DNA of 54,305 nucleotides from Acetobacteraceae bacterium (GTDB lineage: Bacteria > Pseudomonadota > Alphaproteobacteria > Acetobacterales > Acetobacteraceae). Location: NCBI GenBank assembly GCA_021732665.1, contig JAKFUL010000029.1:1-54305 (forward strand), written 5' to 3'. The stretch's first letter is position 1. Each line of letters starts with the position of its first letter. This document shows, piece after piece, positions 1 to 8,160 of the stretch. Position numbers and translations under genes: made by a program. Under the pieces are notes generated by a model. That model made no database searches. It had not been told where the DNA came from and worked only from the letters and a program-made list of their open reading frames with translations.

Positions 1-2
1 CA

Positions 3-566
3 AGCCCACCGCGCCCCAGCCCCTCGCCGCCCCTGCCGGTGCCGCCCAGCCCGGTGCCGCCGCCGCCGCAGCCGCGGCAGGAGGCTGGAACCGGCCAGAC
101 GCCGCCCGTCGAGCGCCCACAGGAGCGCAGCGCCAGCGTGCTGAACACGCTGGAACGCTTGCGCGCGGCACAGCAGCAGCAACAGCCGCCCACCGCGCGG
201 CCCAACCCCGCCGGCGCCCCCGCGCAGGGCGGCGGCGCGCCGCAGGGCACCGCCAACCTCACGGCGGCCGAACGCTCGGGGCTGGCGGATCGCATCGGCG
301 AATGCTGGTCGATCGATGCCGGCGCGCCGGGGGTGCAGAACATCGTGGTCGAGCTGCGGGTGGAGGTGGATGCCGGCGGCACGGTGCGCATCGTGCGGCC
401 CAATGGCGGCGTCCCCAGCGACCCGCGGGCCAGGATGGTCTATGAAGCCGCGCGGCGCGCCTTGCTCGACCCGCGTTGCAACCCGCTGCCTTTGCCGCCG
501 GCACGGCTTGCCGCGCTGCGCGACACCGTCTTCCGCTTCAATCCGCGCGATCTCGGCCTGCGGTGA
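3..566 (+). CDS. tolA: TolA, cell-envelope Tol-Pal protein (5'-truncated by window edge)
   Basis: The reading frame is open from the first bases of the window, so the true start lies upstream. What is visible is a proline/alanine/glutamine-rich linker (low complexity to about base 250) followed by a compact C-terminal domain of about 100 residues with the pattern ANLTAAE..IGECW..D.. and ending FNPRDLGLR. A Cys-containing C-terminal domain after a long flexible linker is typical of TolA, the periplasm-spanning protein that links TolQR in the inner membrane to TolB/Pal. The call is supported by tolB 113 bp downstream on the same strand. The N-terminal membrane anchor is not in the window. Confidence 0.85.
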   Translation, partial: SPPRPSPSPPLPVPPSPVPPPPQPRQEAGTGQTPPVERPQERSASVLNTLERLRAAQQQQQPPTARPNPAGAPAQGGGAPQGTANLTAAERSGLADRIGECWSIDAGAPGVQNIVVELRVEVDAGGTVRIVRPNGGVPSDPRARMVYEAARRALLDPRCNPLPLPPARLAALRDTVFRFNPRDLGLR

Positions 567-679
567 CGCATCCGAATCGCCGCCCGAGACGTTTCCTTTC
601 GAGGCATGTCACACGCGCTTGCCTTGACCACGCCGCCTGCGGCAACCAACTAGCCGCCACCGCCGGGAGCCCTTAGCCC

Positions 680-2017
680 ATGTCCATCATCACCCGCCGC
701 ACAGCCCTTCTGGCCCCTCTCGGGGCTGGCATGGCCCAGGCGCAGACCGCCCCCGGCACCGGCTCGGTGGTCGACATCACCCGCGCGCGCACCGAGCCCG
801 TGCCCATCGCGGTGCCCGACATGGCCGGCACCACGCCGGACGGCCAGCGCCTGGGCCGCGACATGGCCCGCGTCATCCTCAACAATCTGCGCAATTCCGG
901 CCTGTTCCGCCCGGTCGACCGCGCGGCCTTCATCCAGACGCCGGAGGCCGCCGCCGCCACGCCACGCTTCCAGGACTGGCGGGTGATCGGCGCCACCTTC
1001 CTCACCACCGGCCGCGTCTCGACCTCGGGCGACCAGCTGCGCGTCGAATTCCGGCTGTGGGACGTGCTGCCCGAGCAGCAGGCGCTGGGCACCGCCTACA
1101 ACGCCGCCATCTCCAACTGGCGGCAGATCGCCCACATCATCTCGGATGACATCTACCAGCGGGCGCTGGGCGAGCAGGGCTATTTCAACACCCGCATCGC
1201 CTTCATCGCTGAGAATGGGCCGCGCGACCGGCGCTCCCGCCGCCTGGCCATCATGGACCAGGATGGCGAGAATTTCCGCTACCTGACCGATGGCTCGGTG
1301 CAGGCGCTGACGCCGCGCTTCCACCCCAACGCGCAGCAGATCGCCTTCATGAGCTACGCCAACAACCAGCCGCGCGTCTTCCTGTTCAATGTGCAGAGCG
1401 GCCGGCAGGAGGTTCTGGGCAATTTCGGCGGCATGACGCTCAGCCCGCGCTTCTCGCCCGATGGTCGCTCGGTGGTGCTCTCGGCCGTGCGCGGCGGCGA
1501 TGCCAACATCTTCGTGGTCGATCTGGGTTCGCGGCGGGAGCGGCAGCTGACCTCGGGCGGCGGGCTCGATGTGTCGCCCAGCTTCTCGCCGGACGGCGCT
1601 CAGATCGTCTTCAACTCCGACCGGGGCGGCGACCAGCAGCTTTATGTGATGGATGCGGGCGGCGGTGGCGCGCGGCGGATCAGCTTCGGCCAGGGGCGCT
1701 ATGCCACCCCGGTCTGGAGCCCGCGCGGCGACCTCATCGCCTTCACCCGCATCGGCCGCGGCGGCTTCGCCATCGGCGTCATGCGGCCCGATGGCTCGGG
1801 CGAGCGCATCCTCTCCGAAGGCTGGGGCATGGAGGGGCCGACCTTCGCCCCCAATGGCCGCGTGCTGATGTTCTACCGCGAAAGCCCGGCCCGGGATTCG
1901 CGCGGCAATGGCTATTCCGCGCGGATTTCCAGCATCGACATCGCCGGCTTCAACGAGCGTCAGGTGGTGACGCCGACCGATGCGTCGGACCCGTCCTGGA
2001 GCGCGCTGCTGAGCTGA
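680..2017 (+). CDS. tolB: TolB, periplasmic Tol-Pal beta-propeller protein
   Basis: A 445-residue protein, the usual TolB length. An N-terminal signal peptide (about residues 1-22, ending near AQAQTA) is followed by the alpha/beta TolB_N domain (about 25-165) and a C-terminal beta-propeller with repeated PxFSPDG motifs (for example around residues 263, 307 and 349). TolB binds Pal and TolA in the periplasm and helps outer-membrane constriction and integrity. The signal contains TRRTALLAP, a twin-arginine-like motif, so Tat export is possible although TolB is usually a Sec substrate. tolA lies just upstream. pal does not follow; the next gene is cvpA. Confidence 0.93.
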   Translation: MSIITRRTALLAPLGAGMAQAQTAPGTGSVVDITRARTEPVPIAVPDMAGTTPDGQRLGRDMARVILNNLRNSGLFRPVDRAAFIQTPEAAAATPRFQDWRVIGATFLTTGRVSTSGDQLRVEFRLWDVLPEQQALGTAYNAAISNWRQIAHIISDDIYQRALGEQGYFNTRIAFIAENGPRDRRSRRLAIMDQDGENFRYLTDGSVQALTPRFHPNAQQIAFMSYANNQPRVFLFNVQSGRQEVLGNFGGMTLSPRFSPDGRSVVLSAVRGGDANIFVVDLGSRRERQLTSGGGLDVSPSFSPDGAQIVFNSDRGGDQQLYVMDAGGGGARRISFGQGRYATPVWSPRGDLIAFTRIGRGGFAIGVMRPDGSGERILSEGWGMEGPTFAPNGRVLMFYRESPARDSRGNGYSARISSIDIAGFNERQVVTPTDASDPSWSALLS

Positions 2018-2053
2018 GGGCGCCTAGCGGCCGTTCGGCGGCGCCTGTATATG

Positions 2054-2071
2054 CCGCCTTCTGGCGGTTTT
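2054..2071 (+). terminator. Small intrinsic-terminator-like hairpin after tolB
   Basis: CCGCC, loop TTCT, GGCGG, then TTTT. It lies 36 bp after the tolB stop and 17 bp before the cvpA ATG, so it could end the tol transcript or attenuate cvpA-purF. The stem is only 5 bp, so the call is tentative. Confidence 0.4.
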
Positions 2072-2088
2072 CGGGGGCTTCTGGCCGA

Positions 2089-2649
2089 ATGAATTGGGTT
2101 GATGCAGTGGCGCTCGCGGTACTGGTCGTCTCGGCCATCATGGCCTTCTGGCGTGGCTTCGTGCGCGAGGTGCTGGGCATCGCCGCCTGGATCGGCGCCG
2201 TGATCGCGGCGTTCGCCGCCAGGCCCGCCGCCAAGCCGTTCTTCGACAGCTTCGTCGATCCGCCCTGGCTGGCCGATGGCCTGGCCGTGGGCAGCGTCTT
2301 CCTCGTCGTGCTGGTGGTGCTCACCCTTGTCGTGAACGCCATCGCCACGCGGGTGGAGGACAGCGCCCTGGGCGGGGTGGACCGCTCGCTCGGCGCCGTG
2401 TTCGGCCTGGCGCGCGGCGCCTTCCTGGTGGTGCTGGCCTATATCATCGGCGGGCTTTTCCTGCCCGCGACCGATCGCTGGCCGGAAGCCGTGCTGCAGG
2501 CGCGCGGCCTGCCCAGCGTGGTCTCCGGCGCCCAGGTGGTGGCCGCCCTGCTGCCGCCCGACTACCGGCCGCGCATAGCAACCCCACCGGAACGGCGGGT
2601 GCCCACGCAGGAAGACCTGTTGCGTCCGCGTGTCGGCAGTCGCACATAG
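2089..2649 (+). CDS. cvpA: CvpA family membrane protein
   Basis: A 186-residue protein beginning MNWVDAVALAVL, with about four hydrophobic segments (residues 5-23, 27-45, 64-85 and 102-122) and a short polar C-terminal tail. This matches the CvpA/colicin V production family of inner-membrane proteins. The family is widely found directly upstream of purF, as here (46 bp gap). It has been linked to envelope homeostasis and colicin V export in enterobacteria, but its biochemical role is not established. Confidence 0.85.
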   Translation: MNWVDAVALAVLVVSAIMAFWRGFVREVLGIAAWIGAVIAAFAARPAAKPFFDSFVDPPWLADGLAVGSVFLVVLVVLTLVVNAIATRVEDSALGGVDRSLGAVFGLARGAFLVVLAYIIGGLFLPATDRWPEAVLQARGLPSVVSGAQVVAALLPPDYRPRIATPPERRVPTQEDLLRPRVGSRT

Positions 2650-2695
2650 GGGGCGTCGCGGCTTAAGGGCCGGCATTCGGGGCTCGAAAGATCGC

Positions 2696-4162
2696 ATGGA
2701 CCTGACCACCCACCCATATGATGACGACAAGTTCCACGAGGAATGCGGCGTCTTCGGCGTCTGGAACCATGTCGACGCGGCGGCGCTGACCGCGCTCGGC
2801 CTCCATGCGCTGCAGCATCGTGGGCAGGAGGCCTCGGGAATCGTGGCGCTGTCCGAGGCCGGGGTGTTCAACACCCATCGCGGCCTGGGGCTGGTCGGCG
2901 ATATTTTTGGTGACGCCAAGGTGATGGCGCAGCTGCCCGGCCGCGCCGCCTGCGGCCACAACCGCTACGCCACCACCGGTGAGACGGCGCTGCGCAACGT
3001 GCAGCCGCTTTATGCCGATTTCGAGTTCGGCGGTTTCGCCGTGGGGCACAATGGCAACCTGACCAACGCCCAGGTGCTGCGGCGTGCCCTGGTCAAGCGC
3101 GGCTGCCTGTTCCAGTCCAGCACCGATTCGGAGGTGTTCATCCACCTCATCGCCATCAGCCTCTATACGAACGTGGTGGACCGGCTGATCGACGCGCTGA
3201 AGCAGGTGCAGGGCGCCTATTCGCTGGTGGCGCTGCATGATGGGGCGCTGATCGGCGCGCGCGATCCGCTGGGCGTGCGGCCGCTGGTGCTGGGTTCGAT
3301 GCCCAACGCTGGGGGCCAGCCAAGCTGGATCCTGGCCAGCGAGACCTGCGCGCTGGACATCGTCGGCGCCGAATTCGTCCGCGATGTCGAGCCGGGCGAG
3401 TTGGTGGTGATCGACGACAGCGGGCTGCGCAGCATCAAACCCTTCGCGCAGACCGCCAGCCGCTTCTGCATCTTCGAATACATCTATTTCTCCCGGCCCG
3501 ATTCGGTGGTCGAGGGCACCGGCGTATACGAGACCCGCAAGCTGATCGGCGCCGAGCTGGCGCGGGAGAGCCATATCGCCGCCGATGTGGTGGTGCCGGT
3601 GCCCGACAGCGGCGTGCCGGCCGCCATGGGCTATGCCCGCGAGAGTGGCATTCCCTTCGAGCTCGGCATCATCCGCAACCATTATGTCGGCCGCACCTTC
3701 ATCGAGCCGACCGACCAGATCCGCCACCTCGGCGTGAAGCTCAAGCACAGCGCCAACCGCGCCATGCTGGAGGGCAAGCGCGTGGTGCTGGTGGATGACA
3801 GCATCGTGCGCGGCACGACGTCCAAGAAGATCGTCGAGATGGTGCGCCTGGCCGGGGCGGCGGAGGTGCATATGCGCGTCTCCTCGCCACCCACCACGCA
3901 TAGCTGTTTCTACGGCATCGACACGCCGTCGCGCCGGCAATTGCTGGCGGCGCAGCACAATATCGAGGAGATGGCGCGGCTGATCGGCGTCGACAGCCTG
4001 GCCTTCATTTCGCTGGATGGGCTCTACCGCGCGCTGGGCTATGGCAAGCGCAACAATGCCGCGCCGCAATTCTGCGACGCCTGCTTCACCGGCGAATACT
4101 CCATTCCGCTGATCGACTGGCCGAGCGAGCAACCGCAGCCGGCGCTGATCCCCGGCAAGTGA
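2696..4162 (+). CDS. purF: Amidophosphoribosyltransferase PurF
   Basis: Catalyses the first committed step of purine synthesis, PRPP plus glutamine to 5-phosphoribosylamine. The ATG at 2696 gives 488 residues with a short propeptide before Cys17 in EECGVFG, the N-terminal nucleophile of the class II glutaminase domain. The C-terminal phosphoribosyltransferase domain carries the PRPP loop VVLVDDSIVRGTT from residue 363. Family motifs HNRYATTG and HNGNLTN are intact. An in-frame start at 2630 would overlap cvpA and add residues the family lacks, so it was not used. The stop nearly abuts the next gene. Confidence 0.96.
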   Translation: MDLTTHPYDDDKFHEECGVFGVWNHVDAAALTALGLHALQHRGQEASGIVALSEAGVFNTHRGLGLVGDIFGDAKVMAQLPGRAACGHNRYATTGETALRNVQPLYADFEFGGFAVGHNGNLTNAQVLRRALVKRGCLFQSSTDSEVFIHLIAISLYTNVVDRLIDALKQVQGAYSLVALHDGALIGARDPLGVRPLVLGSMPNAGGQPSWILASETCALDIVGAEFVRDVEPGELVVIDDSGLRSIKPFAQTASRFCIFEYIYFSRPDSVVEGTGVYETRKLIGAELARESHIAADVVVPVPDSGVPAAMGYARESGIPFELGIIRNHYVGRTFIEPTDQIRHLGVKLKHSANRAMLEGKRVVLVDDSIVRGTTSKKIVEMVRLAGAAEVHMRVSSPPTTHSCFYGIDTPSRRQLLAAQHNIEEMARLIGVDSLAFISLDGLYRALGYGKRNNAAPQFCDACFTGEYSIPLIDWPSEQPQPALIPGK

Positions 4163-4164
4163 CC

Positions 4165-4875
4165 ATGGAGCCATTGGAAGGCAGCGTCGCCCTCGTCACC
4201 GGCGCGTCGCGCGGTATCGGCGCGGCCGTGGCGGTGGAGCTTGCCCGCCTCGGCGCCCATTGCGTGCTGACGGCACGCACCCAGGGCGGGCTGGAGGAGA
4301 CGGATGACGCCATCCGCGCGGCGGGCGGGCGCGCCACCCTGCTGCCGCTCGACCTGATCGAGGGCGCCGAGCAGATCGACCTGCTCGGCCCCAGCATCGT
4401 CGAGCGCTTCGGCCGGCTGGATGTGCTGGTGCATGCGGCCGGGCTGCTGCCCAAGCTGACGCCGGCCGCGCATATCGAGCCGCGTGACTGGGGCAATTCC
4501 CTGGCGGTGAACCTCACCGCCGCATGGCGCCTGATCCGCACTGTGGAGCCTGCCCTGCGCGCCGCGCCGGCCGGGCGGGCGGTGTTCCTGACCGATGCGC
4601 GGGCCGAGACCCCTTCGGCCTATTTCGGCCTCTACAGCGCCGCCAAGGCTGCGCAGCACCATCTGGCGCTGTGCTGGGCCGAGGAGCTGGCCAATACCGC
4701 CATCCGGGTCAATCTGGTGGAGCCCGGGCCGGTCGGAACCCGACTGCGCCGCGCCGGCTGGCCGGGCGAGAACCAGGATGGGCTGGCCACCCCGGCCGAT
4801 GTCGCCCCCGCCATTGCCGCCCTCTGCCTGCCCGGCGAGACCGCGCATGGCCAGGTCATCCGGACCGGCCGTTGA
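4165..4875 (+). CDS. SDR family oxidoreductase with atypical catalytic Ser position
   Basis: A 236-residue short-chain dehydrogenase. It has the Rossmann nucleotide motif TGASRGIG (about residues 13-20), the HAAG motif, and the active-site YSAAK. The catalytic Ser normally found 13 residues before the Tyr is replaced by Asp (FLTDARAE), which may reduce or alter dehydrogenase activity. The substrate is unknown. It follows purF by 2 bp (a GTG at 4159 overlapping the purF stop is an alternative start), and its stop overlaps the TTG start of rlmJ, so purF, this gene, rlmJ and gpsA look cotranscribed. Confidence 0.85.
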   Translation: MEPLEGSVALVTGASRGIGAAVAVELARLGAHCVLTARTQGGLEETDDAIRAAGGRATLLPLDLIEGAEQIDLLGPSIVERFGRLDVLVHAAGLLPKLTPAAHIEPRDWGNSLAVNLTAAWRLIRTVEPALRAAPAGRAVFLTDARAETPSAYFGLYSAAKAAQHHLALCWAEELANTAIRVNLVEPGPVGTRLRRAGWPGENQDGLATPADVAPAIAALCLPGETAHGQVIRTGR

Positions 4876-5688
4876 ACTACCGCCACGCCTTCCACGCCGG
4901 CAATTTCGCCGATTGCATGAAGCACGCGCTGCTGGTCTGGCTGCTGCGCGCCATGCAGCGCAAATCCACGCCCCTGCGGCTGCTCGACACCCATGCCGGC
5001 CGCGGCGCCTATCCGCTGGATTCCGAGGAAGCCCGGCGCAGCGGCGAATGGTGGCATGGGGTCGGCCGGCTGATGGCGGTCACCGATGGGCCGCTGGCCG
5101 AGTATGTCGCGCTGCTGCGTGAACTCGGCATGCCCGCCACCTATCCCGGTAGCCCCAGGATCATGCAGGCGCTGCTGCGGCCGGGCGATGCGCTGGTGCT
5201 CAACGAGCTGCACCCCGAGGACCACGCGGCGCTGCGCCAGGCCATGCGCGGCACGCCCGTGCATATGCGCGACGCCTATGAATGCGCCCGCGCCCTGACC
5301 CCCTTCCCCGAGCGGCGCGGCCTGGTGCTGTTCGACCCGCCCTTCGAGGCGCCGGACGAGTTCGAGCGGCTGGCCGCCGGCATCGCCCAGGTCTGGGCGC
5401 GCGCGCGGGCATGTCCAGGCTGCGTGGTATCCCATCAAGCACATGGCGCCGGTGCTGGGTTTTCACACCGCCCTGCGCGCGGCCGGGCTGCGCGACGTGC
5501 TGGCGGCCGAATTGTGGCTGCGCGAGCCGCTGGACGCGGCCCGGCTGAATGGCTGCGGGCTGCTGGTGCTCAACGCGCCGCAGCATTTCGAGGCGGAGGG
5601 CGGCGCCATCATGGAAGCCCTGCTCGAACGTCTGGGCGATGGCGAGGCCGGCGCGGGGTGGCGGATGCAGCGGGTGGCCGATGAGTGA
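4872..5688 (+). pseudogene. rlmJ: rlmJ, 23S rRNA (adenine2030-N6)-methyltransferase, frameshifted
   Basis: The family N-terminus NYRHAFHAGNFADCMKHA is read from a TTG at 4872 that overlaps the upstream stop as TTGA. Conserved DTHAGRGAY and LVLFDPPFE (the DPPF methyltransferase motif) are in this first frame, up to about 5406. The remainder (AAWYPIKH, then the C-terminal domain ending RMQRVADE) is in the next frame, to the TGA at 5688. The shift falls in a (GC)5 tract at 5397-5406. Adding one GC unit would read VWARARGHVQAAWYPIK without a break. RlmJ methylates A2030 of 23S rRNA. Sequencing error, true inactivation or slippage-based switching cannot be told apart from sequence alone. Confidence 0.85.
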
Positions 5689-6634
5689 GATCGTCATCCT
5701 CGGCGCGGGCGCCTGGGGCACCGCGCTGGCGCTGCATGCGCTACGCCAGGGGCATGGCGTCCGGCTCTGGGCGCGCGGCGCCGCGCGATGGCCGGAGAGC
5801 CGCGAAAATCCCCGGTTGCCCGGCCATGCCCTGCCTGCGGCGCTGCGGATCGAGGCGGAGATCCGCGCGGCCATGGCCGGCGCCGACCTGGCGATCATGG
5901 CCGTGCCGGTGCAGCACCTTCGCGCCGTTGGCCGCGACCTGCCGCCCATGCCCATGCTGCTGGCCAGCAAGGGGGTGGAGGGCGCGACCGGGCTGTTGCC
6001 CTCGGAAATCCTGGATCGCGCCCAGCTGGGCGTGCTGTCGGGGCCGAATTTCGCGGGCGGGGTGGCCGCCGGCCTGCCGGCGGCCGGTGTGATCGCCAGC
6101 AGGCATCCCGCCCTGGCCAACCTGGCCATGGCCATGCTGGGCGGGCCGTCGCTGCGGCTCTATTCCAGCGACGATCTGCTGGGTGTGCAGGCAGGGGGCG
6201 CGGCGAAGAACGTGCTCGCCATTGCCGCCGGCGCCGCCATGGGGGCGGGCCTGGGCGAAAATGCCCGCGCCGCCCTGATCACCCGCGGGCTGGCCGAACT
6301 CTCCCGTCTGGTGCTGGCGCTGGGCGGGCGGGCGGAAACCGCCGCCGGCCTGTCCGGCCTGGGCGATCTGCTGCTGACGGCGAGCAGCCAGACCAGCCGC
6401 AACACAGCGCTGGGCATGCGGCTCGGCCAGGGCGAGAGCCTGGAACAGGCCCTGGCGGAAAGCCGCGGCGTGGCCGAGGGCGTGGCCACCGCGCCGGCCT
6501 TGCTGGCCCGGGCCGAGCGGCTGGGGGTGGAGCTGCCGATCTGCGCCGCCGTCGCTGCCATGCTGGAGGGCCGGGCCTCGGTGCGCGAGGCCATGGCGGC
6601 GCTGCTGGCGAGGCCTTCCCGTCCGGAGACGTGA
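5681..6634 (+). CDS. gpsA: Glycerol-3-phosphate dehydrogenase (NAD(P)+) GpsA
   Basis: Reduces dihydroxyacetone phosphate to sn-glycerol-3-phosphate for phospholipid synthesis in the cytoplasm. The ATG at 5681 (MSEIVILGAGAWGTALA) gives 317 residues, and the Rossmann GAGAWGT starts at residue 8. Family motifs LASKGVEG, LSGPNFA, GGAAKNVLAIAAG (with the catalytic Lys) and LSGLGDLLLT are present. It overlaps the end of rlmJ by 8 bp, so it is probably translationally coupled to it. The catabolic flavoprotein counterpart, glpD, is at the other end of the window. Confidence 0.94.
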   Translation: MSEIVILGAGAWGTALALHALRQGHGVRLWARGAARWPESRENPRLPGHALPAALRIEAEIRAAMAGADLAIMAVPVQHLRAVGRDLPPMPMLLASKGVEGATGLLPSEILDRAQLGVLSGPNFAGGVAAGLPAAGVIASRHPALANLAMAMLGGPSLRLYSSDDLLGVQAGGAAKNVLAIAAGAAMGAGLGENARAALITRGLAELSRLVLALGGRAETAAGLSGLGDLLLTASSQTSRNTALGMRLGQGESLEQALAESRGVAEGVATAPALLARAERLGVELPICAAVAAMLEGRASVREAMAALLARPSRPET

Positions 6635-6649
6635 CGTTATAATATAGCG
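6635..6649 (+). promoter_or_regulatory. Zur-like operator overlapping a -10 element
   Basis: CGTTATAATATAGCG is an odd-length palindrome in which 6 of 7 base pairs match, close to the AT-rich GTTATA-n-TATAAC boxes bound by alphaproteobacterial Zur. It contains a perfect TATAAT (6638-6643). It lies directly after the gpsA stop and ends 1 bp before the ATG of a zinc-type ABC receptor. A start of transcription about 7 nt after the -10 would fall at or next to the ATG. It stands out as an AT-rich island in very GC-rich DNA. Zur binding is inferred from motif similarity and context. Confidence 0.6.
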
Positions 6650-6650
6650 C

Positions 6651-7508
6651 ATGCGCCGTCGTCTCCTCCTCGCCTCCATCGCGGCACCTGCCCTGGCCCA
6701 GCCGCGCCCGGTGCTCGTCGCCTCTTTTTCCATCCTCGGCGACATGCTGCGCGAGCTGGCGCCGGAGGGCGCCGAGATTCGCGTGCTGGCCGGCGCCGAT
6801 ACCGACGCCCACAACTTCCAGCCCCGGCCCTCGCATGCCGAAGCGCTGCGGGGCGCGGCCCTGGCGCTGCGCAACGGCCTGGGCTTTGACGCCTGGTTCG
6901 ATCGCCTGGTTCGCGGCTCGGGCTTTCGCGGCCGGCTGGTGACGGCCAGCGAGGGTATCGCCGCCCGCCCGGCAGCCCCCGGCGGCCACGGCCATGGCGG
7001 GGCCGACCCGCATGCCTGGCAGGATGTGGCGCTGGCCCGGCATTACGCCCGGCGCATCGCCATGGGGCTGGAGGCGATCGGTCTGCCGCATCGGGGCGAG
7101 GCTTATGATGCCCGGCTGGCTGCGCTGGATGGCTGGGTGCGGGCCGAGATCGCCCGGGTGCCTCCCGGGCGCCGGATCGTGCTGACCAGCCATGACAGTT
7201 TCGGCTATTTCGGTGCCGCCTATGGCGTGCGCTTCCTGGCGCCGCAGGGCGTCTCGACCAGCGCCGAGCCCTCGGCCCAGGCGATGGCCACCCTGATCCG
7301 GCAGGTTCGCGCCCAGTCCATCACCGCGGTGTTCATGGAAAACATCGGCAATCCGGCCAATCTGCAACGGCTGGCGCAGGAGGCCGGGGTGCGGGTGCGT
7401 GGCCGGCTCTACGCCGACGCGCTGTCGCCGCCCGACGGCCCGGCGCCAGGCTACGAGGCGATGATGCGGCACAATGTCGGGCTGATGGTCGCGGCCATGC
7501 TGGATTGA
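6651..7508 (+). CDS. Metal (probably zinc) ABC transporter substrate-binding protein
   Basis: A 285-residue cluster A-I periplasmic binding protein (ZnuA/TroA family). It has a short signal (MRRRLLLASIAAPALAQ), then ligand-site motifs: DTDAHNFQPRPS with the first metal His, DPHAWQD with the second, TSHDSFGYF with the third, and TSAEPSA. The His/Gly loop GGHGHGG is short, as in some ZnuA proteins. No permease or ATPase gene follows; the next gene is convergent 10 bp away, so the partners must be elsewhere. No Shine-Dalgarno is visible, consistent with a leaderless transcript from the overlapping -10. Zinc rather than manganese specificity is inferred from the operator. Confidence 0.85.
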   Translation: MRRRLLLASIAAPALAQPRPVLVASFSILGDMLRELAPEGAEIRVLAGADTDAHNFQPRPSHAEALRGAALALRNGLGFDAWFDRLVRGSGFRGRLVTASEGIAARPAAPGGHGHGGADPHAWQDVALARHYARRIAMGLEAIGLPHRGEAYDARLAALDGWVRAEIARVPPGRRIVLTSHDSFGYFGAAYGVRFLAPQGVSTSAEPSAQAMATLIRQVRAQSITAVFMENIGNPANLQRLAQEAGVRVRGRLYADALSPPDGPAPGYEAMMRHNVGLMVAAMLD

Positions 7509-7518
7509 GCCCGGCCCG

Positions 7519-8160
7519 TCAGCGCTCGCCCCCGCGCAGCCGCCAGTAGACCATGTCCGCCACCAGCTCGCCCAGGGAGCGATTGAGCGCCTCCAGCCTG
7601 ACCAGCAGCACCAGGCGGGCCCGCACGGCGTCCAGCTCATCCTCGGTGAACAGGATCGGCAGCAGGCCCGAGGCGCGGACCAGCCCCAGCAGCAGGGTGT
7701 CGCGCGGTTCGGGCAGGTCCTCGCCCAGCACCATGGTGCGCAGGCGGGTGCGGACCTCCGCCGTGTCCTCGCGGCCCGGCGCCTTGGGGTAGCGGGTGCC
7801 GAAAAGCCGCAGGAAGCCGCCGCGCTCACGCCGCAGCAGGCCGTCGGCCACCAGCGTCTCCAGGATGGTCGCGCGGGAGGCGTCGGCATCGCGGCTGAGC
7901 AGCATCAGCGCGGCGCGGCTGTTGGCCGGCGCCTCCATCGTCAAAAGGCGCAGCGCGTCGTCGAGCAGCGCCTCGCCGGTCGGCGCGCCGGAGGGCAGCA
8001 GCAGCCGCTCGCCATCGGTGTCGACCCGGCCGAGGAGCGACAACTCCATCAGCAAGGCCCCGGCCAGGGCGGTGCCCGCCGCAAGCCCCTGCCGGCCCAC
8101 CACCTCGCCCGTCGCGTCATCGAGCGTGAGCAGCACGATCTCGTCATGCAGGCGCATCAT
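7519..8160 (-). CDS. GPP34 (GOLPH3) family phosphoprotein
   Basis: A 213-residue, mostly helical protein. It begins MMRLHDEIVLLTLDDATGEV, the characteristic N-terminus of the GPP34 domain, and has the middle segment LLMELSLLGRV. In eukaryotes GOLPH3 binds PI4P and retains glycosyltransferases at the Golgi. Bacterial members, frequent in actinobacteria, have no settled role. The start overlaps the stop of the upstream gamma-glutamyltransferase gene as ATGA, so the two are translationally coupled. The alternative longer frame reaching 8526 lies inside the upstream gene and was rejected. Confidence 0.8.
   Translation of the reverse strand: MMRLHDEIVLLTLDDATGEVVGRQGLAAGTALAGALLMELSLLGRVDTDGERLLLPSGAPTGEALLDDALRLLTMEAPANSRAALMLLSRDADASRATILETLVADGLLRRERGGFLRLFGTRYPKAPGREDTAEVRTRLRTMVLGEDLPEPRDTLLLGLVRASGLLPILFTEDELDAVRARLVLLVRLEALNRSLGELVADMVYWRLRGGER

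Noticed and set aside
566..679. Promoter (TTGACC...AACTAG) between tolA and tolB
   Set aside because: Spacer is 18 bp with a poor -10; the genes are normally cotranscribed, so it was not annotated.
2630..2695. Longer purF start within cvpA
   Set aside because: It would add 22 residues before the short propeptide that normally precedes Cys in ECGVFG.
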